64,000 nt of DNA, from positions 17,470,717-17,534,716 of the forward strand of contig OY727098.1 of NCBI GenBank assembly GCA_963402885.1. The letters run 5' to 3'. The notes under the pieces were generated by a model. It was given only the letters and a program-made list of their open reading frames with translations. It searched no databases and was not told the origin of the DNA. The DNA comes from Antedon bifida. Its lineage: Eukaryota; Echinodermata; Crinoidea; Comatulida; Antedonidae. The translations under genes were made by a program, and so were the position numbers. This document shows, piece by piece, positions 47,356-62,300 of the stretch (position 1 is its first letter; each line of letters opens with the position of its first letter).

Positions 47356-50300
47356 GTGATGATTTTTTTTGTTATCAAGCTCCAAATTATTACAGTGTTG
47401 TGTATGTAAGCTCTTTTCCAAGATGAATATTGTAAAACCAAGAAATTCAATTTTAAATGTAAAATTAAAATTTTGAATTCATCAAACATAATGTTTTCAT
47501 TAACCATATTCTTTGACCTTTCTTTTGGTAATTAATTTTTTTTTAATTGAGAGACAAACCCAAATGCTATGTCCCTTAACATGGTTCCTGACTTAATTTA
47601 GTTTTATTTATTGGCACGAGAATTCCATACCCTAAATAATAATAATACTGTTAAACTGTTTGTTTCCCCAGCGCTTGACTTTACTAACACCAAGGCAAAC
47701 TGACACAGATCTAAATCAACTAGTAGATCGATTCAGAGAACGAAAAAAGCAACATCTTGACATTGAATTCCGCACAAAATTTGAGGAGGAAGAGAATTTA
47801 AGAAAATGGCAACAAGAGCAAAGAATGCGGGAACTGCAGAAGGCAGCAGATGCTAGACAGAAACAGACAGAATTAGTGGCTAGAATCAGGTAAATTAATA
47901 TTTCCTTAAGCTCTGTCTACACTGATGTACCTAAATATGGTAGTGATATGCCCAAATATGGTAGTGATATGACATCATCATGTCCATATATGGGCACATG
48001 ACATTTTGTTGTCGCATCAACTTTGATAGTGTAGACAGAGCTTTAGTTTACACTATTTTGATTTCCAAGTATCATCAAGCATTGTATCCCGACTTGGAAC
48101 ATTGACATACTGTATACAGTAAACTATGATCATTTCGAAAAGAAGCCCACCCAAGTATCCTAAAAAAGGCCCATAGGCTTCTTTTTGATGTTTTACAGTA
48201 TGTCATTGAGCTATTAAATACTGTACAACATTCAGGTTTTCATTACTCATTTGAGTGTTCATATTCATGTTGTTTCTGTTATTATTTAAATAGCAGTTCA
48301 GGAAGTTATAAGAGGTATGTATTATTTGGCTTACACTGTGGATGGCTAGTATTATTATGTTTTATATTGGTTAATACAGTAAAAGTTGTGGATAGTCAGA
48401 AACACGATACTTAGTAAAGTATCTGTCAGAAGAGTCCTTTAAAGTCATTCTACAGTACATTTGGTAATATTTTAATTGTAAATACTGTTTCTTATATTTG
48501 TGAATCATTAAGCAGTTACTTTTTTTAAATTTTAGATGAATATAATTATATTTATTTTTAGGCTTAAATTGTTTCACTTGCATTGTTCTCTTGTTTATTG
48601 TGTATTCATCACATTGTCATTATATAAATGTCTACACTTTCAAACTAGGTTGACAAAAAAAAGTGTGATGTGCCCAAATATGGTAGTGATATGCTCAAAT
48701 ATGGTAGTGATATGTCATGACCATATATGGGCACATTACACATAAAGTGTGATTAAGTATTCTTTTGTTGCTCATTATCACGTAAACTATTTTCACCATT
48801 TGTAGCACATACAGTTTATAAATTAAATGTCTAAATACTTTTTTGTAATTGAGCAGACTTTGCATTTATTTTTTAAAAAGTTATCACAGCACAGATTAGT
48901 CTTTAAGCATGTGCAAACATTTATAATTATACTGTAAGTCATTTGCTACACATTATGTAATCAAAAAGTGTTTAACAGTGTTATTATTACAATATTTATT
49001 GTAGGGCTGCAAAGGTAGAAACACTGAAACCACCAGCAAACAAGACATTGAAGGCGATCATGATGCGTAAGGAGATGAAACGAACACAAGAAGCTGCACA
49101 AACCATGCAAGAGATATCTGCCTTTGAACAGCGTCTGTCACACATGCTTCCAACAACTGAACAGGAGGATGATAGGTAAGATTGATGAAAGCTAGTGACA
49201 AGTTCAGTGGCATAACGTAGAGGCCTGAGGCCCCTGGTTTAGGAGCCCTAAGTGGCCCTCCATCGCTGGAGGCCTCGAGCGTTTTTAGCCTTTATCAACA
49301 TATTTCTAATGCCCCATAAGCTCAGAGGGCCCCTGGGTTTAGCCAGTGGACAAGTTTCCCTAAATCAGCCACAGTTTTGCTGGAAGTTAATGGAAATTAT
49401 TCTCACATTGCAACATTAGTAGTTTGGTTTAAAGTTTAAAATAAAAATTGACTGTGGACAACCTCATCAAAGCAGTTGTCCTTCATGTTTTATTTGTATA
49501 ATTATACAAGAAACAGAAACTGAGTATGTGTAATAATGACATTAGTCTGATTTGAAAAAAAAAAGAAAATTTGTGTTACTATCATTGTGCCCTCTGTTAA
49601 TTACAATTTGAATTTTCATTTTTCAGAGACAATGATGAAGAAGTAGCAATGTATTTAAAAACAACTGAGACACAAGACACAAAAGTTGATTACACGATGG
49701 CATTCACCCAGGTAAACAGTGTTTTACTTTAGAATTGTCTTGAAATTTGTATTATTATTTGTCACAATCTATTATTTATACTATACTGAGATAGATGCTG
49801 GCCCTCATAGCGGTTTTCAAATATGATTTAAAACCCTCCCAGTGCTATTCACGTCATAAGTTAGTAGTTACCAGATCTGGAAGATTAACAACAATTTCAG
49901 TAAAAACAAATAGACATAAATTTTCATTCTTACCTAGCGCTATTAGACTATACAACAGTGAGTTTTGTCTTGTGTTTTTCTGCCAAGGAAACAATTATCA
50001 TTATACTATGTAATAAATCGAATCTGAATCTGAATCTGAATTTTGATGCACCTTGTGTATGAATGAGTGCAATATCAAACGTTATCATGTGTTTAATGAA
50101 CAAATGTAGAAACACTGTTTTAATAAGATTTATGTGATTATTTCTGCTAAGGGTCAGTCTTCGAATGATGAGTACATAAACAAGATACGCAACCGTCTTC
50201 AAGAAGACTCGGTTGCCAGGAAGGAAAGAGAAAAGCGACGACGTAAGATTCTTGTTGATCAGCTGAAAGCACATGAAGCACAGGAAGTAAGAAAAAAACA

Positions 50301-53300
50301 TTTTCCTTTGAGCTCTGCAGGTTCTTGTAACCAATATGACTCTTTTGATTTTATTATTACACAAGAATAGGATAATGCTTGCTTCTTACTTATATTTAGT
50401 ATGTTTTTTCAACTCTATACTCCCTTGGACCGGCCTGAAATTTATGATTTCCCAAATGCAATTTCCATAGAATAAAATTTGGTTCCTTTTAGATCTTCTA
50501 CTTTTTAATTATACTATGCTATGTTCTAATTTTACCTACAGTTTGTCTCATAATAGTAGACCTACTAAGTTCATAATGAAATGGCTTATGACCCTTGATT
50601 TTAAAACAATAAAACAAGTCTTTCTTTGTAGAGTGCTAGACGTGAAGAGATGCTTGTGAATCGTCTTATGCGCCAGTCACAACAAGAAAAGCGCATCGCA
50701 GTGCAACTAATGCAGCTTCGACATGAGAAGGCCATCATATGCCAGAACCGAATTCTACGAGAGAAGCAGTACGAAGAGCGTCGAATGAAAGACTTTGAAG
50801 ATGCACTCAACAAGGAAGCTGTGAGTAGTTACATTTATATTCTTCTTATTTATGGTGAGTTGCCGCAGAGAATGAGTTAAACAGTTTTTATTACATTTTA
50901 GGAACTTGCACGCTTGGCAAAACTTGAGTATGTTGACAAGACAAAGAAAGACAAGGAACTACATGAGAAAATAATGAAGGAGAGAGCTGAAGCCAAGTAT
51001 CGTAAACATTACAACATCTGTATGCAGATTCTACTTGGTATTGTGGATTTCTCCAGCAACATTGCTGAATACAGGGAGCTCACAGAAAAGTATGTCATAT
51101 TTTGGTTATAGTGTTGTTTTGTTGTTTCCAAATTATACTTTAAAAAAAAGTATATTTTATTCTCTACTCTATGTATTTTGATAAATAACAAAAATAATTA
51201 TATTAAACATTAAAAAATGTAAAAATATTCTTTAAAATGAATTCATTTTTCCGTTTTTATGGATACATAGATTATATAGGTAACATGCGTTTAATAATTA
51301 TTCTTTTCTTTCTTTTCAGATTGCTTCCACCTAAGCTTATGCGAGAATGGAAAACCTTGTTTGTTGAGGGTAAACCTTTACATAAACCTGCTAAGGTAAA
51401 GCACACATATTTGTCACAAAATAGAAACTCATTGTCTTCTAAAAGTTATGATAGACTACTGTAGGAAAACACTCTTGGTAACCCCTTCAAACTATTTATT
51501 AGTTTATTTTTATACTGCATGTGTTTTAAGGTAACTGAAGGTGATGAGGTTGAGGAATCATCAGAGGACCAAAAGATTGAAGAAGACCGTCAGCTCCTTT
51601 TGGATGAGGGAGACTTCATGGAATATAAGGTATGACTCCATATTAGAAACATTCTGGTATCATTTTAGAAATAACTTATTTTATAAATTTTTTGAAAGAT
51701 TTGTTAAACATTGTCTTTAAAATAAAAGGCAAGGAAAGACCAAACAGGTGCTACAGTAAACACCTAAACACTAGTTGGTCAACCCAGAACAGAGCACAAA
51801 TAAAAAAAAATACACTCTACAATTAAAGCATCTACAAGAAAGTGACCAACTACGGTACACACATTTTCAACATCAAAATTATTTTAAAAATAAGTATTGA
51901 GATAAATTTGGTTTTATTTCTCATTTAAATACACAGAGTATGGTTGGTGAGTGGCAGCCCCCAGAAGATTCTGAAGTTGTCACCCCACAGCCAAATGCAG
52001 TTCTTGGACATATTCTAGCAAGGCTTTTTAACATTGTTCATCCTCCAACAGTTAGTATTTACATTTCTAAGACATAGTTGAAGTTAATTACGATCCGACC
52101 ACCGAAAGAGAGTTATGGAAAAGAATAGAAAATGTAATGTATACATAAGTGGAATAATGTAACAGATGATGATGATGGTGGTATGGTATATTGTACTTAA
52201 ATATATCATTAGTAGCTTGAATTTGGAAAAAACCCACAACCAACTATAATAAAGACTGTCTATCTGAAGCTGATAATAGAACTCTAAATGAATATAATTT
52301 TGGTTTGATGTACAAGTAGACATTTGTAATTATTCTTACATACTTCAACATATACTTGTAATTTCTTTTTGTTTTTAGTTAGAAATGTTTACTATTTTAT
52401 TTATTTTTTTGTCAGCCACCACCAGAAGCACCTGAGATGCCATCGTTCCCTGTCAAAGCTTGTTTTCTTGGAAAGAATTTTGCAGGGAAGTCTGTTGCTG
52501 CAAAAGAAATGAGTGAAAGTAAGACATAATTATTACATCCCCCCCCCCCCCCCCCCATTGCGATGATTAAGCTTTAACAACTACACCCTGATATGGCGAT
52601 CTATAATTGCAATGTTTTCTGGTAATTATTTATTAACTGTAAACTCAGAAATCTTTTGATTGACTGTTTTGCTTTTTCCTACTTTGCTATAGAGCATGGC
52701 CTAGAGGTTTTAGACATTGAACAGCTGGTGATTGAGGCAGTTGATGCTTACAAGGCAGGTGAAATAAATGAAGAGCAAGATACAGCAGGAATAGATTCTA
52801 GAGCTCTCACAGACAAACCGCCAGACAGTCTTCTTACAGAAGGTAAGACGTCAACACTGATATTTAATTTTGTAATTTGCACTACAATCACCATGTGTCT
52901 TATTTTTTATGTTACACAACGTTGGTCTCATTCTTCTTGAGGCATTCCCTTGAAAAAGAATTAGTACTAAAAATAGATCATATTAATTTTGGAAATATAG
53001 TAAATAACCTCATAAAGATGAACTTCATTATTATTGTTTTATATTAGTGAACATTTTGCCACCAACACCAAAAACGGGTTCAACTGCTGATAATTTAGAC
53101 AGTAACATCAAAGCTGAAGAGATAAAAGATGAAGGAAAAGAAAAGGGTAATTTAAAAGACCTTTGCTGTAACTTGTGATCTGTCAATTTTGAAACAATGA
53201 CTTAATCATTTTGGCTTGGATCACAACAAAATAATAATATAATTCATTCAGCATCATACATAAATGTTTATTTTTAACTTTATTTTAAAGTATTTTGTGT

Positions 53301-56300
53301 TTTTCTTCAGGAGATGAAGAGAAAAAGGATGAAGAGAAGGATGTAGATGGTAAAATATCAACAGAATCTCTTGATGGTCAGAATTCAAAATCACCCTCTG
53401 GTAGAAAATCAAAGCTCAATGTACGTCAATACTATCAATAGTATTTAAATGTTAACGAAATTATACAAATGTAAACAGCTTTAGGAATTAGCATCTTTTA
53501 TGGTCGATTATACTTTGTTTGTTATTTTGGTTGTATTTATTTCCAAGTGTTATTTCTTGTTTTTTTTATATTACCTTATGGTTGTTTCTTTTAGTTGACA
53601 ACTAGAGCCAAGCTTGGACAGAAGGCTAATAAGTTTCTTCGTAAAGGACTGCCAGTGAAAGATGAACTGATCGTTGAAATTATGGTAGAGGCAATAAAGT
53701 AAGATTTAAATGATAAATAATTCTTTCCATGCTGAGTATTTCCATGATTTTCTGATTGTGCTTCTTAGTCAATATTGCCCTTTCTTATGCTCACATTTGA
53801 TTGGTTCTTTCCAAGTTTTTAATGATCTATTTTACCTTCCATATCCATAGATTAGCATTTTTTTTTAGCACAAATTGTATGTTGAATTTACTGTGCTGTA
53901 AGCCATTTAATCTAGTTTTATACCAGCAATATGAACTTTCACTTGGAAATCATGTATTCATATCTTAGGAGACTGCCAGAAGCCCAAGGCTGGATAATGG
54001 ATGGTTTTCCAACAACAGTTGCTCAAGCTAAGCTGCTAGAGAAAGCACTGACTGGGTATGATGCTAATGCTAAACCAGTCAAGGCTAAATCAAAGCAAAG
54101 CCGTTTAGCACCGGACCCTAACCCACCTAAGGATCCTCCACCCCCTATCAGTGGCATTGATATTGTGTTGTATTTTGATGTAGTTGATGAGGTAGCATTG
54201 AAAAGAGCAGCTGGAAGGACAAGTAAGCAACTTTTAAAACCCTTTTATTTCTGTGTAACAAATAAACACATGCAAAAATGTAAGTATTCAACATTTCAGA
54301 TATAGCAGTGTAAATGTATTAATTGATAATAACTTAAAGCAATGTATAATATCTTACATGTACTAATGTTTGTAAGTTTAATTTTATAAGAGCATAAAGA
54401 ACATTAGGAAATGCCTATACATTTTACCTACATATACTATCACAAGAGAACCCCTGGTTTTGGATACCCTGCTATTCAAAAGATATCCTTATTTAGAGGA
54501 CACTTTGCTGTAAAGCCACATGAGGTTTTGTAACACTATGTAACCCCTATTCAGGAGAACCCTTTGGTGCAGAAGGAGTACTAATGTATACCAAATTGAT
54601 AATGTTAAAAACCTGGGCTAAATCCAGACTTAAATAAATGTAGCTTTAGTTTTTTTTAATTATTTTTTGAAGTGTCTTCATATCCTTTTCATTGTTTTTC
54701 TTCAAGTTGCATCGCAATCAGAAGAGGAATATCAACAGGAATTTAAGCCACCTCCAGAGGGCAGTGCAACAGGAGTTGGTAAGCAGGAAAAAGTGGTGCC
54801 TGTAAAAGATGCAGCTCACGACCAGGAACAGATTCAGCACAGGTAAATAAGAAACATACAGTAAAGGTGTATTGTATCCTATATTAAACTATTTTGTGAT
54901 GTGCCCAAATATGGTAGTGATATGACATCACATTTTGTTGTCACATAAAGTTTGATAGTGTAGACAAATGGAAGGTTGTGTCTAACATTATAGTAAAAAT
55001 GATAAGGTTTCTTCGTTTACTCTCCACACGCTAAATTATGACCTTTTGCATTTTCAAGGTTTTGTAAACGTAGAATAATTTCATATTTGGATGAAAATTA
55101 TTATGTTGTTATGATGCTTACTATAACTTTGTTTAATGTAGACTTACTGGATTTCAAGACAACTGGAAGAAGTTGGACAAGTGGTTTAACGGATTTGGAC
55201 TGCTACAAAAAGTTGATGCAGGTCTTGAAAGAGAAGCAACATTTGATATAGTCGAAAATCTCATGATAGGAACTAAGGAAAAGGTATAGTTTTCAGGGTA
55301 GTATCATAAAATAAGAGTTTATTCAGACCATGGATAAATTTCTCTGGGTTGCGTTAAGTTGAGTTGTGTTGAATTGACAGGATTTAACGATTTTACAGGA
55401 AAAGGGGGTAAAGGTCAATGTTAAAAATTGTTACAATCTGCAATCGTGCTGGGACACGCAGACGTGAAGTATCATAAAACCAAAGCCGGGCCCATGTGAA
55501 AATTGAAAAAGTTACAGGATTTTGATGCTTAAACCTAGCTAGGACATGCTTTCACTGATATCTAGGCTTACACATTAAATTAAATTGTTTTAATATTATA
55601 ATTTAATTTGACTTAAAAGTGTACAAAAAAGGTGAAAAACATCGTCGCGTTGTCATCGCGTACCTATTTTTTCAGAAACTGCAATGACGCAATTTGTGAA
55701 CCATTTGATTGGTCAGTTTTAACGATCGAAACTTTACAGTTGAACTCGGTTCAACTTCAACAATTGCATATTTTAACAATTTTTTATGTTGAATTTTACC
55801 CCTTTTCCTGTAAAACTGTTGAATCCTGTCAATTCAACACAGCTCAATTCAACGACCGACCGGAAACCAGGCTTTAGTGTTGTAAAAAGACTCAAGCCTG
55901 GTTTCCAGTCGGTATTGTCCAAAACAATAAGACAATCATGCTTTATAAGTCAATGTGTGAGTGAGTTTTACAAATATATACGATTCCTATTGTGTTTTGT
56001 TTTTTTTCAGATTCAAGCTGCCAAGGATGAACTAGAGAAGGCAGTAGAAGATGCCGATAAAATAGCACTTGAACCTGTTGATCAGTCATCCACATTACCT
56101 ACATCAACAGATGGCCAGGACTCTGCTGCTGCTCAACCCTCTGAACTGGTAAGCTGTTTCATTTTATCTTTCAAGTTAGTATAGGCCTAAGTTTGTGCCT
56201 GCTAAGTAAGTTGCTCAACATATCTAAACCTTACAATTTTTCTTGTTGTACAGACAGCTGACATACTTTCTGATGATAAAAACTCTGTTGGCTTGGTTTC

Positions 56301-59300
56301 TCCAAAGGTCGTATCGCGTCCAGGTAAATCTAATATCTGCCTCATTTAAGTTTTTATACATAATTCAACAGTTTGGTTGACCTGTAATAAGTGACAATAG
56401 CTATATACTTATTTCCTTTCCTCTTAAAAAAACTGAATCTTTTTTTACTTGTGTTAATTTTTTCAATCAGTAATTTGTTTTGATTCTATTTAAAGGTTCT
56501 GGAAAAAGATCTGGTTCAGGAAAATCTAAAAGAGGGCGCTCTCCAAAGGGCAGCAGAGGAGCTTCAAGAGGTGCCAGTCCTAAAAGATCTCGGTCACCGA
56601 GCAAGTCTGGTAAGTATTCATTATTTTATTTTGAATTGTTCAATTGTATTCTTGCGTGTTTTTTTTCTTCATTTTATTTTATTTGTTAATTGGGTATACT
56701 TGGTATTTGTTTTTTTTTAATGTTGTCGTTTTTTAAACTATTTTTATATCTTGGTTATTATGTTTTTTAAGTAATAATTCTTTTTATTTTTTTTTATTGG
56801 TTTTATTTTCTATTCTATTGTGTATGTTAAGTTTGTATTTTTAAGAATATGTTTTGTTTTCCATTATATTATGTGTATTGAATTTATTATTTTTGTTTTT
56901 ATTGTTTTAATATGTACAATTGTGGTTCATTATTTTGTTTGTTTTATCTCTGTCATGTTGTCTTGATTGTTACTTTTTTTTCTTATTCACAAATGTCTGA
57001 TGTAAAGGCAAGAAAGGCAAAGCAGGTAGGTTTACTATTATTCTACAGTGTTGTACTGATAAGCCCACTGGGATTATAATCAAGCCATCCTTAAATGTTA
57101 ATGAAAGCTAAATAGTATGGTTTTCAGAATGCAATTTCAATAGAAATTCAGTTATGTTTCTAAGCACTTATTTAATAAAGACAATTTATATATTTACTAT
57201 TAATTACTCTTGTAAGTTTCATCAGTTTTTATGTTTTGAAGATAGACTTTAATACTCCAATGTGAAGACAACCTTTAGGGAAAAAGATTAATTAAATGCA
57301 TGCATCAAAGTTTGTTTTCATTTTTTACTAGTTTCGCCAAAACGTGGGAAATCCGGAAGGAAATCTCCTAAAAGAAAAACTCCAACACCAGAACCTGAAC
57401 CGGAACCAGAGGTTCCTGTAGTACCTACTGGTCCGCCACCACCACAACCTGGTTCAGAGGATTGGATATGGGTTGATGAACCAATTGAACAAGTAAATAC
57501 ATTTTTATTTTTCAATTATCTGTAGTATTTTTCAATTATTATTTTTATTGATATTTCAACTGTTGCTGTTTTTAGGAATTGGCAGGTGCCTTAGTACCCT
57601 ACTGGGAAAATACAGAGGCCACGTACATATCCTCAAGTAAGCATGTCTTCCGATGTGTACGACTGGAACGAGAAACCATCTACCGATATTTCTACAAGAT
57701 ACGCCGAACCTTTGAGGAGTATCTACGCCGACCAGACTCAAAACAGGAATTTGTTGCAAACTGGCAGATTGAGTATAACGAAATAGCAGAGGACGTAAGG
57801 GATGATGAGGAGACTAAGTCTGAATTACACCAACGTATCGAGGTACAATGTTTTTATGAATTTCCCGAAATCATTTATTTAAAGTCTGTATTTATTGTCA
57901 ATATTCCATACAGGAATAAGACAAAGGTTCATAGATAAATTGGGTATGTATTTGGCCAAATACCTAAAATGTTTATTTTAGGTCCATGCACCTAAATTCA
58001 ATATTTATGTATGTTTGCTTCTGCTATTTTATTAATCATTACTTTAATATAATTATGAAGGATTTGCGTGAACGATTGTGGTCAATATCTGACAATCGTA
58101 AACTGGACGCCGAACAAGAACGAACCAGTGTGATTGAAGAAGGCTGGTTGGAAGATAGGCTAGGTTTACTGACAAACCATTACCTTACACAAATGCAGGT
58201 AATCATTTTTTATATTACTAATAAATTTAAGGTACAATAAAGAATCATTTTACCTTTTCAATCAATACAGAAAATGTCTATTATTCAAAAATGTCATGAA
58301 TCAAGTTTTACATATAATCATTATGCCTTGACGATTATACATGTTTTAGGCCGAAGTAGATCGATATCAACAGACACTTCACATGTTGAAGGACTACTAT
58401 CAAGGCATGGAAGGTAAAACGCCAGAGGAAACAAAAGAAGACTTCATACGTATTCCACTGATTGACCTGCCACCAATGGAAAGGCCTGGATCGGCTAATG
58501 CTGAGGGTAGGCTAAAACAAAACAGTTTTGATCACTTTCTAGGTCTAGGAAAAAATAATGATAATGTTGTACCAATGAGCAATGGTTTATGTCTATCATT
58601 TCCCTTGATGTTACGACAAATTGTACAGCTTGTGTGTCCAGTCCAACAACTCTAGACAGATCCAAACCACATGGATATAGGTTACAGCATTCCTATCTTA
58701 ACTGATTCTGATATTGACACTACTTTCACTATTATAAATAACTTTTAAATTTCTTTAAATATTTAACGAATTTTATAGAATCGGTGACTGTATCACCTCA
58801 ACCAAGCACACCTGGACCAGGTAAGCCACCATTGTCAGCTAAAGGAAAGAAGAGTAAAGAGCCATTAGATGAGGGAAAGATGGACGAAGGTGATGTGGCT
58901 GAAGAAAAGCCAAAGTAAGAGAAACAGTGATTAAGTTCTACAGGCAACTGAAACATTTAGCAATAATAATTAAATGTCAAACAGAAGATTTCAGGTTTTA
59001 ATGGTGCAGCATTTTCTCATTCTTATAGATCTCTTGATTTTGACTGTTTAAAAATTAATTTAATTTAATCCCACTATAATATATAATATCACTGGGCGGT
59101 TAAGATCTTCTCTATTAATAAATAAAGAAAATTGAAAATAGTTATTAAATTCTTCTACTTCTGAGCATGAACAATAAAGAAATATTCATCTGCCATAATG
59201 TTGTTTATAGGTATGAAGATGTAAAAAAAACTACCCAATATATATATTTCAATATTCTTTGATTAATTTTGATGAAATGTATTACAGGAACTGATAATTG

Positions 59301-62300
59301 ATATCAATAATAATTTATTCCAGGATTCCTCTGGTTGCACGTCGACCAACATCTTCTGAAGGCTTCTTTCCAAACCAGACTTCTGCTGGTGGAAAGATGG
59401 ATAAAGGGAAGATCAAAGTTGGTGCTAAAAAAGAAAAAGATAAGTCTGTGGCACCAATGTCTATGGAAGACACACAAGAAAGTCCATTGCCTCCAACAGA
59501 TCCAGATGAAAGGGTATTTAAATGCATTCTTTTTATTAGCAAATTCATCTTTAACTGTTGAGAAGGGTTGAGGCCTGTCAAAGCAAGCAATGATGCTATG
59601 GCCAAAATCACATTACTGTACTAGAGCAATTCACCGAAGAGCCTGTGAGCCTAAAAATGAAAATTTGTATTACTTTATTTGATTTATCTTTCTCTAGCTT
59701 ATTTTTGAAGCACTACAGTTTGGACTCTTCAAAATCAGTGAGATGGTGAGTATATGTCTAATTTCTTTACACAGTAATTCCTCAATTTAAATGGTCTTCT
59801 TATTTTTGGGCATGACCTGTATGTATGTCACTTGAATTTGTACATTTTGTGTGTTTTTGATGAAATGTCTATTGCTACTTAAAGAATAATTGGTTTTGTT
59901 GGGGAATCGAGAAACATAAAATTGTGATTGTCTATGAACTCGTTTCTGCTGATCGGTAATTGACAGCTAACAGAAACATGATCATTTATAAAAAAAAAAA
60001 CAATTTTAAAAACTTAAAATGATTCAGCTCCATTCAAATACCGCTTTTTAAAATGGGTTTCAGTACTGAAATGAATTATATCATGTTAAATTTGTAATTG
60101 TTTTCTTGGTTGTGTATACAGTCAACAGGTTTTTCTACAGCCCTTTTGGTAAGTTGCTTCACCAGCTACTGTCATGGCAGACAAGTGTGTTTTCAGTGCA
60201 GTTTACTATTCCTTTCAACATAAATTCAAAACTCTCTCTTTTGCGATTCTGTCTGATTAAAAGTTGTGAAGAATAAATCAACAAGCTTACTATTACTTAC
60301 TTTTATGCTTTTATTTTAAAAAGAAAAAAATATAGTTGTAATTTATATTAACTGTATCTGTGTTTTAAAACTAACAGATACTAACCATGAGTGACGTATT
60401 CTAAAATGATCAGTTAACATCTAGCACTCTACTAAATACAACATGTTATAACATCCAAGCCCTGACATGTATTCATTATTATATTTGAAATATCCAACAG
60501 AAAAACAACAAATATGTATCATCACTATCTTATCTCACCAGTTGTCTCATTATTATTGATAATATTCACAATCATCATTGTCATCTTTAGTATCTGTATA
60601 CACTGTTGTCATTTATATCCTGTATCTGCAGTGTGTTTGCTTCAAGTCAAACTCTTATCTCTTCAATCAGCTACTCTCACAAGCTATTCAATTTGCAGTG
60701 AATACTCATGTCATTTAATACTGTACTTAACTGATTTTGTGTTTAATGACAACAATACCTTATTTGTAATTTAGAGAACTAATGACAAAAGTTGATACTA
60801 AGATTGAACCATATAAACTATTGTCTCGAAAACCTGGAAAACTACCAATTTATTTGATCAATCTAGTATTTTCCTAACTTAAAACATGTTTTGCTTGTAT
60901 TGGCAAAAGCAAAAATTGCCAAGCAGGAGACAACTATGCATTTTTCTTGTGTGACTTTGCTTTCATCTGTATACAATGTAATATATATACTGTTGTACTG
61001 TCTATTAAAATAAAATTACAATTACTTCAGATTTTGACTTAATTTAACTGTATTCAAAAGTTTCCTATTGTAAATCTATAATAAAGAAAAGCCTTTTTGT
61101 TATTTCAACAAATCCAATGATTAAAGGTTACGAAACAGACCTTTTCTAACTAAGAGGGCTAGGGTAGTGGCACTAGTCTAGCCATAAAACATAACATACT
61201 GTATTGTGGTACTATATGAGAGGTATGTTGGGCCCTTTGGTAAGCTAGCAAGTTTTTTTTTTTTAGACGGCAGCTGAACTTGCAGCCAAGGAAGTTGAAG
61301 AAGAACTTGAGAAGCAGAAAGAGCCTGAGAAAAGCAAAGATGCAGGAGGCAAGAAAAAGCTTGAAAAGAAAAGCAGCAAGAGCAAATCACCATCGGCTCG
61401 AGGCAAGAGTCCAAGAGCAAGATCAAAATCTCCCAAGGGAAAGAAGTCACCAAAGAAGGGCAAGAAAGTTGCTACGCCAACTCCTCCTCCTACACCACCG
61501 CCAAGTGAGTTCATCACAGAAAGATTTATGTGCAGTGTTATCTTATAATTTATATTCTATTTACTGTAAATCTCTGTCTACACTATCAAACTTTATGTGA
61601 CAAAAAAAGTGTGATGTGCCAAAGTATGATGGTGATATGACATCATCATGTCCATACATGGGCACATCACATTTTTTTGTAACATAAAGTTTGATAGTGT
61701 AGACAGAGCTTAACAGGCACTCAAAAACACCTGTGAAATTGATTAAATTGTATTTTTAGCTGAAGACACACCAGAAGAAAAAGCAAAGAAGAAACTGAGA
61801 GAAAGGATGAAAGAAGAATATATTTCTGCTATCAACCATGAAGGTATGTTTAGAAGAAACTTGTCAATAAACTATAAATTATTTATATGTTCTGTACAAA
61901 ATGAATGTCATATTTATGAAAATAGTATTGCGTAAACAAAATATGATTTACGAACAGCATAATTTAATATTGGCAATGTTTCTGTACATTTTACGTACCA
62001 TTAACACACATGCATGTATCCTTGATTGGTGAATTATGCTTCATGTGTCCTTCAGTATTAGTTCTTCCTAACGGAAAAGTGATATTATAATGGTGATAAT
62101 GCATGTTCAACATTTCTTTTAATTATAAAGGACCTAAATATTTTAACTCATTAGACGTTTCAATTAGAAATTGCAGTACTTTTTTAAATTTTAAAAGTAA
62201 ATTAAAGCATTCTATGCATAATAATTTTTAAATTCTCATCTTCCTAAACTTTTTACATTTTTGCCTTTATATTTATGTTATACTTTTATAATTTTAACTA

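Noticed and set aside
49948-50364. 138-codon frame on the minus strand
   Set aside because: It overlaps the LINE tail and the antisense of a SPEF2 exon; composition is non-coding.
59298-59611. Overlapping open frames on both strands near 59.4 kb
   Set aside because: Only the plus-strand frame joined through the acceptor at 59321..59323 fits SPEF2 phases; the others are shadows.
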